From a marine group bacterium Sva0996 bin134 (GTDB lineage: Bacteria; Actinomycetota; Acidimicrobiia; Acidimicrobiales; Bin134), in NCBI GenBank assembly GCA_002239105.1, contig MPNQ01000003.1:1-64000 (forward strand): a stretch of 64,000 nucleotides of DNA. The letters run 5' to 3'. The translations under genes were made by a program, and so were the position numbers. Below the pieces are notes generated by a model, which was not told where the DNA came from, did no database searches, and saw nothing but the letters and a program-made list of their open reading frames with translations. This document shows, piece after piece, positions 49,998-57,768 of this stretch (within the stretch, counting starts at the first letter, position 1; each line of letters opens with the position of its first letter).

Positions 49998-51236
49998 TCA
50001 GCCCGCGGTGTCCAGGTGGCGGAGGCGGCCGAGGGCTAGCTGGCTAACGAGGTAGGCGGCCACCATGATGGCGGTGATGGCCAGCACCCAGCGGATGCCG
50101 ATGGAGCTGGCTATCCAGCCCTGCAACAGGATGCTCGCCGGCGCGGCTAAGCCGAACAGCATCATCCACAGGCTCATCACCCGACCCCGGTAGGCGTCGT
50201 CGCACAGGGTTTGCAGCGCGCTAGTTAGGGTGGGCATGGTCACCATGAAGGCCAGGCCCACCGCGCCCATGGCCATCACTCCCAATGCGAAGGTGGGAAC
50301 CACCGCCAGCACCAGCGTGAACAGCGCCACGGTGGTGAAGCCAATTGTGACAAGACGGCTATACGCGGTCCCCCGGTCGAACTGGAGCAGCAGTACCGCG
50401 CCGACCAGCGACCCCACCCCGAATGCGCCCAACAGCACACCGAAGCCGGCAGCGTCGACACCGAAGGCGTCGTCGGCGATCACCGGGGCGAGCCACTGGG
50501 TTGGGGAGATGGCCGCGGCCAGCATGAAGCTGGCCAGCATCACCACTCGGATGCCCTCGATGCCCCGGGCGTATTCAAGTCCCGACAGGAAGTCGGCCAC
50601 AAAGCCCCGGCCCGACGAAGCCCCCGGAGGTGGCCGCGGCGGCAGCAGGCTCAGCCCCACGACGAGCACGGTGAAGCTGGCTGCGTTGAACCAGAAGGCC
50701 GCGGCCGGGCCCCAGAACTGGATGAGCCATCCGCCCAGCATGGGGCCCACCGCCCGGGAGATGTTCCACTGGGTGGAGTTCAAGAAAATGGCGTTGCGCA
50801 TGGCCCCGCTCGGCACCAATTCCACCACGATGGCCTGCTGCACCGGCGCACCCACCGACGCGGTGGCGCCCCCGCCGATGGAGAAGGCCACCAGCACCCA
50901 GAACGTCTCGGCGTCGATCTGGACCACCCAGGCCAACGCCACTGCCACCACCATCTGGCCCACCACCGTGGCCAAGAACAGGCGGGTTCGGCTATAGCGG
51001 TCGGCCAGCGATCCCCCGAACGGGCTCATCACCAACAGCGGAATCAGTCCGGCGGTGGCCGCCACCGTCACCTTCCAAGGATCGTCAGTGATGTCCTCCA
51101 CCAGCCAGCCGATGGCGGCCAAATACATCATCGACCCGATGTTGGACACCACGCTGGTGGTCCAGTAGAGCCGGTAGTCCCGATAGCCCAGGGCATGCAC
51201 CGAGCGCGGCACCCGCCGATCAGGACCCTCGATCAC
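49998..51236 (-). CDS. MFS transporter (EntS/MFS_3 type)
   Basis: 412 residues with about 12 hydrophobic helices. The loop between TM2 and TM3 reads GGSLADRYSRTRLF, the MFS motif A, and SVGAPVQQAIVVELVP, then NSTQWNISRAVGPMLGG are hallmarks of the MFS_3/EntS-like exporters. Likely exports a pathway product or toxic compound. GTG start at 51236. It is the last high-GC metabolic gene before the defence island. Confidence 0.87.
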   Translation of the reverse strand: MIEGPDRRVPRSVHALGYRDYRLYWTTSVVSNIGSMMYLAAIGWLVEDITDDPWKVTVAATAGLIPLLVMSPFGGSLADRYSRTRLFLATVVGQMVVAVALAWVVQIDAETFWVLVAFSIGGGATASVGAPVQQAIVVELVPSGAMRNAIFLNSTQWNISRAVGPMLGGWLIQFWGPAAAFWFNAASFTVLVVGLSLLPPRPPPGASSGRGFVADFLSGLEYARGIEGIRVVMLASFMLAAAISPTQWLAPVIADDAFGVDAAGFGVLLGAFGVGSLVGAVLLLQFDRGTAYSRLVTIGFTTVALFTLVLAVVPTFALGVMAMGAVGLAFMVTMPTLTSALQTLCDDAYRGRVMSLWMMLFGLAAPASILLQGWIASSIGIRWVLAITAIMVAAYLVSQLALGRLRHLDTAG

Positions 51237-51318
51237 CCGCTCTTTCTAGCCTTCAGTCGCCATTTGTCCCAGATTCGGCACTCGATCAAGCTTAGGGCCC
51301 TTGTGGATGGTCGGTTGT

Positions 51319-51540
51319 TCAGGGACTAGAGCGATTTCTCCAGTAGATGACCTCCGCCGAGATCAAGATGATGTTAGCGAGGCAGAGGGCGGCGTCCCGG
51401 CAGTCTGCTCGCTGGGCGGAGTTACGGTGTAGCTGCCCCTAGTTGGAGAACCAGGAGATAGTGGATTCGACTATCCCTCGCGGCCCGAACCGCATTGGGT
51501 GGCGGGGTCGTGTATTGCGTGTTTCGTTCCGCCTATTTGT
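51319..51540 (-). pseudogene. IS5-family transposase C-terminal remnant
   Basis: The minus strand reads RFGPRGIVESTISWFSN, an in-frame TAG at 51439-51441, then GQLHRNSAQRADC and a tail ending VIYWRNRSSP with a stop at 51319. This matches the end of actinobacterial IS5-type transposases (pattern WPVERTNSW--N-GQLRRNTDR, ending in WRNRWSP), with an amber codon where Tyr is expected and no N-terminal part. It is a decayed insertion sequence at the left border of the defence island. The rest of the 445-bp gap (51237-51318 and 51541-51681) shows nothing I recognise. Confidence 0.7.
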
Positions 51541-51681
51541 CACTGGTCGATGATATGTTCGGTTCGGGCCGCTGCGAGTGCTTTCTGCCCCAAGATGGCA
51601 GGGGGGCGAGGGTTTGGGGAGCGCTGCTGGGGGCCTGTCAGTGCAGCAGGCGTTAGCCGTTGTTGAAAGGTTTGTTTTGTC

Positions 51682-52830
51682 ATGTTTGATAGGGATTCGC
51701 TGCCCGGGATCGGGTTTGTGTCGTGGTTTGTCGGCGCTGGTGACAGCTTCACGCTCTTGACCGGCAAAGAAGGTGGTTCGGGTGAGCTGGTTCTGCAGGT
51801 CGACTTGAACCATCTGGAGCTCAGCGAGGACGACGACGAGCCACAGGTTGCGGTAATCGACCAGCTTGCTGAGATCCTTCCGGAGGTCAACGGGAAGCCG
51901 TATTTGGCCGCGTTCGCCCTCACCCACCCGGACCTGGACCACTGCCGGGGGTTCGGCGACCTCATAGAGAAGGTCGTAGTCGGAGAGTTGTGGGTCACAC
52001 CGAGGATCTTCGACGAGTACAAGTCCGAACTCTCAGACGACGCCGAGGCATTCAGAAACGAGGCCGACCGGAGGCTGAAGATCGCGGTCAAGGGCAAGGC
52101 GAAGTCGGGGGATCGCATCCGGGTGATAGGCCACAAGGACGTGTTGGCCTCCAAGCCGTACTCTGACCTGCCCGACTCGGCCAAGTCCGAAATCGGCACT
52201 GCGGTGGAGTCGATCGACGGGCACGACACTTCGGGGCGGTTCACCGCGGTGTTCTGCGGGCCGGCTGAGGCCGATGAGGATGCGGACCGCAACGACACAA
52301 GCCTCGCGATGCAGGTGACACTGGCCGATGGCGACTGCTCGCAGCGCTTTCTGTTGCTGGGAGATCTAGCCCACGAAGCTCTCGGCGACCTTTTCGACAA
52401 CGCTGACGACTCCCACGTCGAGTTCGATGTGCTCGTCATGCCCCACCACTGCTCCAAAGGGGCGCTGTTCGACAGCGAAGGCAGCGCGGACACAAAGGTG
52501 GTGGAAGGCCTGAAGGCCGCCAAGGCCGACGGAGCGTGGGCGGTGGCCAGCTCGCCGCCGATTCCCAAGTCCGACAAGGACGGGGCTGACCCGCCCCACC
52601 GGGTCGCCTGGGACAAGTACAGCAAGATATTTGGCGCCGACCACATGGTCTGCACCGGATCCCACGGCTCCGAGGAAGACCCCGACCCGGTGGTTTTCTC
52701 CGTAGGCGACCCGTGCGGCTATGCGCGCCCGGAAGCCGCCGCCGCGGCCAGCACTGACTTGGGCAGGGATGTCAAGAAAGCCCGTCCGAGGCCGAAAGCC
52801 TCCAAGCCGAGCGGCTACGGCCGCCGATGA
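51682..52830 (+). CDS. ComEC/Rec2-like metallo-beta-lactamase-fold protein of the E2-E1-JAB-patatin operon
   Basis: 382 residues. The MBL metal motif is THPDLDH at 81-87 (HxDxDH, His82/Asp84/Asp86/His87); later ligands are likely Asp228 (LLLGDLAHEA) and His255/His256 (VLVMPHHCSKGALF), the pattern of ComEC/Rec2-type MBL domains. No signal peptide or membrane helix, so cytoplasmic. The C-terminal 35 residues are Ala/Lys/Arg/Pro-rich and look disordered, ending SGYGRR. It overlaps the fusion gene by 4 nt (ATGA), so the two are translated together. The product may be a phosphodiesterase or nuclease acting with the conjugation protein. AAAGG lies 11 nt before the ATG. Confidence 0.82.
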   Translation: MFDRDSLPGIGFVSWFVGAGDSFTLLTGKEGGSGELVLQVDLNHLELSEDDDEPQVAVIDQLAEILPEVNGKPYLAAFALTHPDLDHCRGFGDLIEKVVVGELWVTPRIFDEYKSELSDDAEAFRNEADRRLKIAVKGKAKSGDRIRVIGHKDVLASKPYSDLPDSAKSEIGTAVESIDGHDTSGRFTAVFCGPAEADEDADRNDTSLAMQVTLADGDCSQRFLLLGDLAHEALGDLFDNADDSHVEFDVLVMPHHCSKGALFDSEGSADTKVVEGLKAAKADGAWAVASSPPIPKSDKDGADPPHRVAWDKYSKIFGADHMVCTGSHGSEEDPDPVVFSVGDPCGYARPEAAAAASTDLGRDVKKARPRPKASKPSGYGRR

Positions 52831-55800
52831 CGACTGAGCATCAGAAACGCGCCCTGCGCGAACTGCGGGCGATATCCCAAACCGGCAGCCGCGCGCTCGC
52901 TGTTCTGGGCGATGCTGAGAGCTTGGGGGCAGAGCCGGGCAAGCCGCTGACCGTACCAGTGCGGATATCCACGGCCGGGATGCGCCGCTACCCGGGCGGG
53001 CTGCCGATCGGCGACAACGAGGACCTAGAGGTCCGCATCCCCGCCGGGTACCCGACCTTCCCTCCGACCCTGCACACCACTGACTACCGGTTCGACGTGA
53101 ACCCGCACGTGTTCTGGAACGACCTGTGTTTGTACATCAACGAGGACCGGCAGTGGGTCCCGTCGGACGGCATGTACGGCTTCGTGGAGCAAATCAGCGA
53201 GTGGCTCGCCGACGCCGCGGCTGGCCGCCTGGACCCCGACGGCGGACCCGTCCACCCCTACCTGCCGCTGAACTTCGATCTGTCCGGCACTCAGCTGGTG
53301 GTCCGAGGCGAAGTCCCCGACGGGGACAACAAACGGCTCTTGTGGGCGGAAATCGAGCGGTCGGGCGATAACAGGGCAGACCTCGTGAGGTTTCGCGGCG
53401 CCGAGCCAGACGACAGCGTTCCAGTTGCCGCCGCGGTGCTGTCCGACAGGCCGATCTCGGAGAACCATGAATGGAAGTTCGGACGCCTGCTGTTCCAGCT
53501 CGAAGACCTCGGTTTCGAGGGGAGGATGATCGTCAAGCACCTCCGCGACGCGTGCTTGCACAATCCGCCCGGCGCGCCCCTGTTGGTGGTCGTGGGAACT
53601 CTCAACCGGGGTACGAGCAGCTCCCGCCGCTACCACCTTGTCGCATGGGAGCTCCCAGCCGGCCTGGCCGACAAGTTCCGCGTCCTGAACGACCTCGCCA
53701 TAGATGGCGAACAGGCCGAAAACGCCCGCGAGTCGATCATCAGGTGGTGGGATGACGAGCCGCTGCAATGGGCGGAAGTGCACGAGGCCCGCCCCTCGGT
53801 GACTGTGCGCAGAGACCAAAGCACCCCGATGGGCGCGTTCAAGGGGAAATCCGTTGAGATCTGGGGGTGCGGGGCGCTTGGCGCGTGGCTCGCCGAGATG
53901 ATCGCCAGAGCAGGCGCCGCACGTCTGGTCCTCTGGGACAGAGGAAGGGTCGGCCCGGGCCTGATCGCAAGGCAGCCCTACGAAGAACCCCAGGTCACCA
54001 GGAAAAAGGCCAAAGCGCTGAAAGAACGATTGGAACGAGTCGCCCCCCACCCAATCAAGATCGAAGCCCATCCGAAGAGCGTGCTGAACTCCGACGGGAC
54101 CGTTGTCGGCCTCTCCGGGACGGACTTGTTGATCGACGCGACCGCCAGCCGCAAAGTTGCCGCCGCCCTGGAGCGACACATCGCTCGCACACCGAACACT
54201 CCGGCGGTCGTGTCGGTCCTCGTCGATGCCCGCTGCTCGACGACAGCGATGTTCGCTTCACCCCCAGAAGGGGCCGCCGGGCCCACCTACACCGCACGGC
54301 GCGCCGTCGAGCGCCTGGCCCGAACACATGGGACGGCACACTTCGAAGAGGCGTTCTGGGACGGCGACAGCGCTGAGAGCCTGGTCCAACCAGAGCCGGG
54401 CTGCTCGGCTCCCACGTTCCACGGTTCCGCAGCCGACGCCGCCGCCGCGGCCGGCACGCTCGCCAACCAGATCGGCCGCTTCTTGGCCGATCCTGGCGCC
54501 CACACCGCCGAGTTCTGCGTCCTCTCCCACTGCGAGCAGCAGCCTGGCCGCCAGCACTTCCGGTGCGTCGAGCCGGCCCCGACCGCAGTCGCTGCCGACG
54601 GCGGGTACACCGTGCTGATCTCAGAAGCCGCCCGGCAGGCAATCAACCAGGCCGCTTCTGACAGCTTCGGGACTGCTCCAGAGCCGGAGACCGGCGGGGA
54701 GCTCTACGGAGAACGAGACGACGCCTCGATGACCGTAACCGTGGATGCCGCCTTCGGTCCGCCACCCGACAGCATCAAAGAGCCCACAAAGTTCGTGCGC
54801 GGCATGGACGGTACTGCCGAGAGAAGCCAGGCATTCGAGCTGGGCAGCCCACACCTCAGGGCCGGATACCTGGGCGACTGGCACGCCCACCCCCACGGTA
54901 CGCCCCAGATGTCGCAGACAGACCTGGACACCGCCGCAGAAAAAGCACAACAAGAAGGCGCCAGCCTCGTAGTCGTCTGGGCCGGAACACCAGACAAACC
55001 CCGATGGGCGGCCAAAGTGACACAGCCCGACCTCACAGCGCCCACAACCCCGGAAGAGGCCCGCGGCGCAGCCCCAGCGGTGGAGCCCTCCCAGACCTAC
55101 CCGGTGCAGCCGACAGCCTCGCCGAAGCCGTGCCGGCACCCGATGCCGCCCCGAACGCCCCTCCACGCCGTCTCTCCAGGGCGGACGTCCATAATGGTGG
55201 CACTTTCGGGCGGCGGTTTCCGGGCGACGCTGACCGCGCTCGGAGCCCTCCGGCTCCTCGCCGACTCCGGCCTTCTGCCAGATGTCCGCATCTTCTCCAG
55301 CGTCTCCGGAGGGTCGCTCGCGAACGCCGCCACAGCCGCCCACTGGGATAAAGCGCAAACGCAGCCCGCGTTCGACGAGCTCGTGCTCCGGCCAGTGCTG
55401 GAGGGGATCACCGGCTCGTCGTTCCAAGGCGACCTCCTCAAGAACGCGTGGAGAGCCCTCCTTCCGGGAAAGAACCTTGCCGACGTGCTCGCCGACCGCC
55501 TCGACCGCCGGTTCCTCCATGGGCGCGAACTTGAGGACCTCGCGGCTGGGTGCTGGTTCATGTTCAACGCCACCAACGCCACCGAAGGCGTGCGGTTCCG
55601 CTTCGACGCCGATGTCGCCGGCGACTACGTCAATGGCAGCATCCCCACCCAAGGCACCGGGCTGCGATTGGCAACAGCCGTGGCCGCGTCAGCGGCCGTG
55701 CCCGGCTGCTTCCCGCCGCTCGACGTCAAGCACCTCGGGTTCCCCTGCAACACCGGAAACCCGGTAGAACTCGTCGACGGTGGCGTCTACGACAATCTAG

Positions 55801-56357
55801 CCCTCGAATCAGTGATGAGGCGTGAACGGGAAAACGATGGCCTCGGGGATGCGCTAGTCATCTCTGTCGACGCAGGAGCCATCCTCGACCGGGGATCGCG
55901 CCGGGGAATGGGAAGACTCCCGATAGCAGGGCGCCTCTGGCGGGCGAACTCGATCATGCACCGCCAAAACAGCTCGCTTCGCGTCCGCCAGATGTTCAGA
56001 CAACAAGAATCTGGTGGGCGCCCCTGCACGAACTTCAACCTCACCTCCTCATTCGACGGGGCCGAACTCGACGACGCCCAGAGCAAGCGTCTCGCCCAAT
56101 GGCGAGAGATCAACGAAGAGCACAGCGAAGCCCAAAGAACCCAACTCTCGTCGATACCCACCGCTTTCTCCCGACTCTCAGAAGCCGACGCCGTCGCCCT
56201 GGTCCAGAGAGGCTGGTGGCTCTGCGGAGCCACGCTGTTCGTATACCACCCCCACTACCTTTCTGGCCCACCACGATGGTCAGATCTAACTGTCGAGCGT
56301 GGCGTCCAAGGTCCTACCGTGCATAGCACCGGGCCTATGCAATTTCGATCACCTTAG
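52827..56357 (+). CDS. E2-E1-JAB-patatin fusion protein (ubiquitin-like conjugation, deconjugation and phospholipase in one chain)
   Basis: 1176 residues, one uninterrupted frame. (1) About 1-145: E2/UBC-like, with AGYPTFPPTLHTTDYRF, NPHVFWNDLCLY and W110VPSDGMY; Cys101 is the likely catalytic Cys. (2) About 146-335: linker of the kind found between E2 and E1 in Cap2-like proteins. (3) About 336-575: ThiF/E1, nucleotide motif WGCGALGAWLAE, VLWDRGRVGPGLIARQPY, DLLIDATAS; Cys526 (PEPGCSAPTFHGS) is the best catalytic Cys candidate. (4) About 590-730: JAB/JAMM, E in ETGGELYG and H686-A-H688-P...S696-x-x-D699. (5) About 785-1150: patatin, GGGFR (795-799), nucleophile Ser827 in SVSGGS and Asp984 in VDGGVYDN. 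All catalytic residues seem intact. It resembles CBASS Cap2+Cap3 joined to a CapV-like effector, but has no CD-NTase nearby. No membrane segments. Confidence 0.85.
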   Translation: MTTEHQKRALRELRAISQTGSRALAVLGDAESLGAEPGKPLTVPVRISTAGMRRYPGGLPIGDNEDLEVRIPAGYPTFPPTLHTTDYRFDVNPHVFWNDLCLYINEDRQWVPSDGMYGFVEQISEWLADAAAGRLDPDGGPVHPYLPLNFDLSGTQLVVRGEVPDGDNKRLLWAEIERSGDNRADLVRFRGAEPDDSVPVAAAVLSDRPISENHEWKFGRLLFQLEDLGFEGRMIVKHLRDACLHNPPGAPLLVVVGTLNRGTSSSRRYHLVAWELPAGLADKFRVLNDLAIDGEQAENARESIIRWWDDEPLQWAEVHEARPSVTVRRDQSTPMGAFKGKSVEIWGCGALGAWLAEMIARAGAARLVLWDRGRVGPGLIARQPYEEPQVTRKKAKALKERLERVAPHPIKIEAHPKSVLNSDGTVVGLSGTDLLIDATASRKVAAALERHIARTPNTPAVVSVLVDARCSTTAMFASPPEGAAGPTYTARRAVERLARTHGTAHFEEAFWDGDSAESLVQPEPGCSAPTFHGSAADAAAAAGTLANQIGRFLADPGAHTAEFCVLSHCEQQPGRQHFRCVEPAPTAVAADGGYTVLISEAARQAINQAASDSFGTAPEPETGGELYGERDDASMTVTVDAAFGPPPDSIKEPTKFVRGMDGTAERSQAFELGSPHLRAGYLGDWHAHPHGTPQMSQTDLDTAAEKAQQEGASLVVVWAGTPDKPRWAAKVTQPDLTAPTTPEEARGAAPAVEPSQTYPVQPTASPKPCRHPMPPRTPLHAVSPGRTSIMVALSGGGFRATLTALGALRLLADSGLLPDVRIFSSVSGGSLANAATAAHWDKAQTQPAFDELVLRPVLEGITGSSFQGDLLKNAWRALLPGKNLADVLADRLDRRFLHGRELEDLAAGCWFMFNATNATEGVRFRFDADVAGDYVNGSIPTQGTGLRLATAVAASAAVPGCFPPLDVKHLGFPCNTGNPVELVDGGVYDNLALESVMRRERENDGLGDALVISVDAGAILDRGSRRGMGRLPIAGRLWRANSIMHRQNSSLRVRQMFRQQESGGRPCTNFNLTSSFDGAELDDAQSKRLAQWREINEEHSEAQRTQLSSIPTAFSRLSEADAVALVQRGWWLCGATLFVYHPHYLSGPPRWSDLTVERGVQGPTVHSTGPMQFRSP

Positions 56358-56421
56358 AAGGGAATATTCGCAAAGTTAGGGATCGTGCCGTGCTCACGCC
56401 CGCCGAGGTGTCTGACGCCAA

Positions 56422-56445
56422 CAGGGGGGCGGTGAAGCCCCGCTG
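56422..56445 (+). terminator. Hairpin after the fusion gene (possible terminator)
   Basis: CAGGGGGGC - loop GGTGAA - GCCCCGCTG forms an 8-bp stem with one mismatch, 65 nt after the fusion-gene stop. No T tract follows, so termination is uncertain. Confidence 0.3.
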
Positions 56446-56512
56446 CTGTGGTACGTCTACACCGTCTCGAAGAGGGAAATGCGCCCCTGTCTAGCACATG
56501 TGTGCGGTCCTA

Positions 56513-56759
56513 CTAACGAGCAACTTCTTCGGCTAGTTCTGCGTCCTCCCCCAGCCTCTTGAGGGCGTGAGGGCCGTGGGCGACCAGGTGGCTCGTCGGT
56601 GAGCCTCCTGCCGCCCATCCTCCGCACCAGGCCCGCCATCTGGTCAAAGGTGTCCCCCGGGCGCTCGTTATGGCGGTATGAGAACTCGTCAGCGCAGCGC
56701 TTGGTGGTGATCCTAGGACATTTGTGGTGGGTGCCGTGGTAGCCCTTCTTGAGCAGCAC
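56513..56759 (-). pseudogene. IS1595-family (ISXO2-like) transposase C-terminal remnant
   Basis: The minus strand encodes LLKKGYHGTHHK, then ADEFSYRHNERPGDTFDQMAG and RRMGGRRLT, matching the end of the ISXO2-like DDE domain (usual form SLLKRGYxGTYHKxSPKHLxRYVxEFxxRHN...DTxDQM). The frame is then lost, and the next frame continues HLVAHGPHALKRLGED to a stop at 56513, so a frameshift has broken the gene. The N-terminus is missing. It separates the fusion operon from the AT-rich restriction-modification genes. Positions 56760-56912 show nothing I recognise. Confidence 0.7.
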
Positions 56760-56912
56760 TAGAAGGTCTTTATGCGGTTGCGGACACAGCGCTACAGACG
56801 CCGACGGCCCGCCTCGCCCACATCTTCACTGTTCCACGTAGTCTAGCGGTTTCATAGTACAGCGTATGGAGGAGAAGAGTAATGCTTGCCGACAAAGGCG
56901 CACATGTCCCTC

Positions 56913-57764
56913 TCAACTTGGCAATGCTTCTAACTGCTCACGCCATTCGGAAGCAAGTATTGGGATCCGGTCAATAACTTCTCGACCAAATACAACTTCA
57001 TCCACGTAACCCATGTGCATCATGTCCAAGATACGACAAAGATACGATCTTCCGTCGGACCACCAAGTCCTGTAGGAATCAACCATGAGATAGTGGTTAA
57101 CATGAATTCCCTCATCAACCCTCAGGTCTCGGAGTTCCATACCATCCAATAGCGTTTCGTATACTCCGTCCGCCACTCTACTTCCAAAGGTAGTGGTGTA
57201 GTAGTATTCCTTGATTTCCCAAATTGCTATTGGATTCACAGTAGAGGGAAATGCACCATCCACCCGCCTTGACAATGTACTTAGCAATTGGCTGCCATCA
57301 GTTACTTTGGTCAATTTCCTAGGATCATAATCGCAACTGCGTTCACCTATCGCCGACTCAATAAGCATGTTGACAAGACATGTCAAGTAAGCTTCAGCTC
57401 TCTTCTCGGCCTTCTGCTTGTTCATTGGTAATGGACATTTGGGATTTAGACGTGCACGAGTGTCTTGAAAAAGCGCTCGAGCCTCTTCAGCATCCATGAG
57501 CATCCCCTTGACCTGGTTGTTCAATGTGTCAGCTCTATAGTGGAAGTACTCGATTAGCAGATGCCCTCTCGAAGTCAACTTATCTTCAAACTTGATATCT
57601 GATCCACTCAAACCTAGATCCCCAACAGCTTGCATGACTTCGGATTCAGTTGGTGCACTGACTCTAGAAGTATTGCGACGCGTGTACCCAAATTTCTCGC
57701 TGATAGCTCTTACATACGCCCAGAACCTATTGGACTGATTGAGAAACTTTGAATTTGGAACCAT
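56913..57764 (-). CDS. Putative type II restriction endonuclease (PD-(D/E)xK)
   Basis: 283 residues. VDGAFPSTVNPIAIWEIK supplies a PD-(D/E)xK-type site: Asp169, Glu183 and Lys185. The following YYYTTTFGSRVADGVYE and the HVNHYLMVDSYRTWW strand fit a restriction-enzyme core. It starts 4 nt after the stop of the adenine methylase gene, the expected partner. Base composition is far lower in GC than the surroundings (57181-57240 has 23 G+C of 60), a sign of transfer. The recognition site cannot be told; the family name is uncertain. Confidence 0.75.
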   Translation of the reverse strand: MVPNSKFLNQSNRFWAYVRAISEKFGYTRRNTSRVSAPTESEVMQAVGDLGLSGSDIKFEDKLTSRGHLLIEYFHYRADTLNNQVKGMLMDAEEARALFQDTRARLNPKCPLPMNKQKAEKRAEAYLTCLVNMLIESAIGERSCDYDPRKLTKVTDGSQLLSTLSRRVDGAFPSTVNPIAIWEIKEYYYTTTFGSRVADGVYETLLDGMELRDLRVDEGIHVNHYLMVDSYRTWWSDGRSYLCRILDMMHMGYVDEVVFGREVIDRIPILASEWREQLEALPS

Positions 57765-57768
57765 AATA

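Noticed and set aside
51540..52655. 371-codon minus-strand frame opposite the MBL gene
   Set aside because: Ser/Arg-rich antisense translation without motifs; the plus frame has a complete MBL metal site and is coupled to the next gene.
52827..56357. A standard type II CBASS locus
   Set aside because: No CD-NTase (no GS-x-DxD nucleotidyltransferase motif) is visible in any neighbouring frame between 49.5 and 60.5 kb, and the effector is fused to the conjugation machinery.
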